A DNA stretch of 52,218 nucleotides from JANNGC01 sp043757045 (GTDB lineage: Bacteria > Verrucomicrobiota > Verrucomicrobiia > Limisphaerales > SIBH01). Made by a program: the position numbers and the translations under genes. Below the pieces are notes generated by a model. That model did no database searches, was not told the DNA's origin, and saw only the letters and a list, made by a program, of their open reading frames with translations. The DNA lies in contig JAYVQC010000215.1 in NCBI GenBank assembly GCA_043757045.1, positions 1-52,218 on the forward strand, written 5' to 3'. This document shows, in pieces, positions 51,205-52,218 of the stretch; the first letter of the stretch is position 1, and every line of letters starts with the position of its first letter.

Positions 51205-52218
51205 ATGTCGAGCCGGAAGCAGTATCCGTTCAATCTCATCGAGCCGAAGTGGCAGCAGTTCTGGGAGGAACAGCAGTCCTTCCGCGCGTTTAATCCTGGA
51301 GAGACGCTGCCAAGCGATCATCCATTTGCGAAGCGCCACGGGCTGGAAGGAAAGAAAGTTTCCGCCGTCGATCTGCCGCCCAAGTATTACATCCTCGACA
51401 TGTTTCCGTACCCGTCGGGCGCGGGATTGCACGTCGGACATCCTGAGGGCTACACGGCCACGGACATTCTCGCACGCTACAAACGCGCCGCCGGACTGCA
51501 TGTGCTGCATCCCATGGGCTGGGACGCCTTCGGCCTGCCCGCCGAGCAATACGCCATCAAGACCGGCCAGCATCCGCGCGCCACGACCGAGGCGAACATC
51601 GCGAACTTCACCAAGCAGATCAAAAGCCTCGGCTTCAGCTACGACTGGTCGCGCGAGGTGGATACGACCGACCCGAAATACTTCCGCTGGACGCAGTGGA
51701 TTTTCCTGAAGCTCTACCACTCGTGGTTCAATCCCGAGACGAACCAGGCCGAGCCGATTGAGACGCTGAAGTATCCGGCGGAGTTGGAGCAGCAACGTGC
51801 CGCCAGCGTCCCGCTGGCGTCCCCGGATCGCCAGCAGGATGCTGGCGGCACGTTGGAATCCCGCCGCCGCGCCTACCGCGACTCGAAGCGCCTCGCCTTC
51901 GTGATGGAAGCGCCGGTGTGGTGGTGCGAACAACTCGGCACCGTGCTAGCCAACGAGGAAGTCATTGACGGCAAGAGCGAAGTGGGCGGCTTCCCCGTGG
52001 TGCGCAAGCCGATGCGCCAATGGATGCTCCGCATCACCGCCTACGCCGAGAAACTTCTCGCCGACCTCGACACCATCGACTGGAGCGACTCGCTCAAGGA
52101 GATGCAGCGGAACTGGATTGGGAAGAGCGAAGGGGCGGAGGTGGGTTTCATTGTAGCGGCGTCTCGTGAGAGCGCCGCTGAAACTTCCGACAGCACAGAT
52201 GGCGGCGCTCTCACGAGA
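51205..52218 (+). CDS. leuS: Leucyl-tRNA synthetase, 5' part, with two repeat insertions
   Basis: The frame is open to the window end (338 codons). It has the class I start typical of bacterial LeuRS (YYILDMFPYPSGAGLHVGHP, HIGH-type motif at 76-79; HPMGWDAFGLPAEQYA; APVWWCEQLGTVLANEEV). Two palindromic elements are inserted in frame: codons 197-217 (51793-51855) and from codon 317 (52153 on, cut by the window edge). The start ATG at 51205 matches the family. A decayed copy of its first part lies at 42982-43173. Confidence 0.96.
   Translation, partial: MSSRKQYPFNLIEPKWQQFWEEQQSFRAFNPGETLPSDHPFAKRHGLEGKKVSAVDLPPKYYILDMFPYPSGAGLHVGHPEGYTATDILARYKRAAGLHVLHPMGWDAFGLPAEQYAIKTGQHPRATTEANIANFTKQIKSLGFSYDWSREVDTTDPKYFRWTQWIFLKLYHSWFNPETNQAEPIETLKYPAELEQQRAASVPLASPDRQQDAGGTLESRRRAYRDSKRLAFVMEAPVWWCEQLGTVLANEEVIDGKSEVGGFPVVRKPMRQWMLRITAYAEKLLADLDTIDWSDSLKEMQRNWIGKSEGAEVGFIVAASRESAAETSDSTDGGALTR
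51793..51855 (+). repeat. 63-bp palindrome inside leuS, exactly 21 codons
   Basis: CAACGTGCCGCCAGC and GCTGGCGGCACGTTG are the outer arms; hairpins GCCAGCGTCCCGCTGGC and CGCCAGCAGGATGCTGGCG lie within. The element begins and ends on codon boundaries and encodes QRAASVPLASPDRQQDAGG and two more residues, between PAELEQ and ESRRRAYRDS. Confidence 0.92.
52153..52218 (+). repeat. Second palindrome inside leuS, cut by the window edge
   Basis: GTAGCGGCGTCTCGTGAGAG begins on a codon boundary (codon 317) and its inverse, GGCGGCGCTCTCACGAGA, ends the window. The arms match those of the 218-bp element at 25331-25548 apart from the central dinucleotide. It encodes VAASRESAAETSDSTDGG. Confidence 0.88.

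Noticed and set aside
48343..51933. Very long antisense open frame (about 1196 codons) opposite the CHASE2 kinase and leuS
   Set aside because: It lies entirely opposite genes with clear family motifs, has a basic, low-complexity translation and is the usual effect of high GC at third codon positions.

Overview
The window is a high-GC bacterial chromosome segment, most likely from a Verrucomicrobiota species (Pedosphaera/Limisphaerales-like). The assignment rests on the pseudopilin with the AFTLIELLVVIAIIAIL signature, secreted Ig-like proteins ending in FYR-type C-termini, FecR/TPR/beta-barrel and CHASE2 sensory genes, and very many intergenic palindromic repeats. This is inference; no 16S gene is present.

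Layout. 0-3.3 kb: metal uptake (small His-rich membrane protein, outer-membrane porin-like protein, TroA/ZnuA-type binding protein without permease or ATPase beside it). 3.3-9.2 kb: secreted phosphodiesterase, HIT protein, NrdR with a translationally coupled ORF, a lone receiver protein, and a fusion of a DUF455 ferritin-like domain with an ATP-grasp domain. 9.5-14.8 kb: envelope proteins (two secreted unknowns, a TPR-like membrane protein, an OmpA-domain protein, a YncE-like propeller). 15-20.4 kb: uvrA, then a REP/RAYT transposase unit, an HNH pair and a partial tandem duplication of the uvrA 5' end plus an AbrB-type antitoxin gene. 20.5-29.6 kb: membrane unknown, DUF1801 protein, pseudopilin, possible papain-like peptidase, MBL-fold exonuclease, lipoprotein and a His/Met-rich membrane pair that may handle copper. 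29.9-38.8 kb: a large Ig-like surface protein, a GbsR-type regulator operon (with an overlooked 54-aa membrane ORF and a TIGR01777 epimerase), an operon of LysE, phosphatidylserine synthase and a PSD-like protein that has lost its catalytic triad, a DUF1232 protein and a lipoprotein. 38.9-42.8 kb: tRNA-Asp, U32 peptidase-family protein, ruvX. 43-51.1 kb: an apparent island inserted between ruvX and leuS, with a decayed copy of the leuS 5' end at its far border; it carries gene fragments, a sigma-54 activator, a FecR-TPR-beta-barrel gene split by one in-frame TAA, and a CHASE2-PAS hybrid histidine kinase. The window ends inside leuS.

The most striking theme is repeats. Palindromic elements of at least seven families, and arrays of 7-bp units arranged as inverted arms, lie not only between genes but also inside open reading frames of housekeeping genes (uvrA, the U32 gene, leuS), each time preserving the frame; several begin and end exactly on codon boundaries. 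The uvrA and U32 copies encode the same peptides in the same frame. A RAYT transposase flanked by GTAG-headed palindromes may explain one family. Both housekeeping genes uvrA and leuS also have truncated 5' duplicates flanking inserted DNA.
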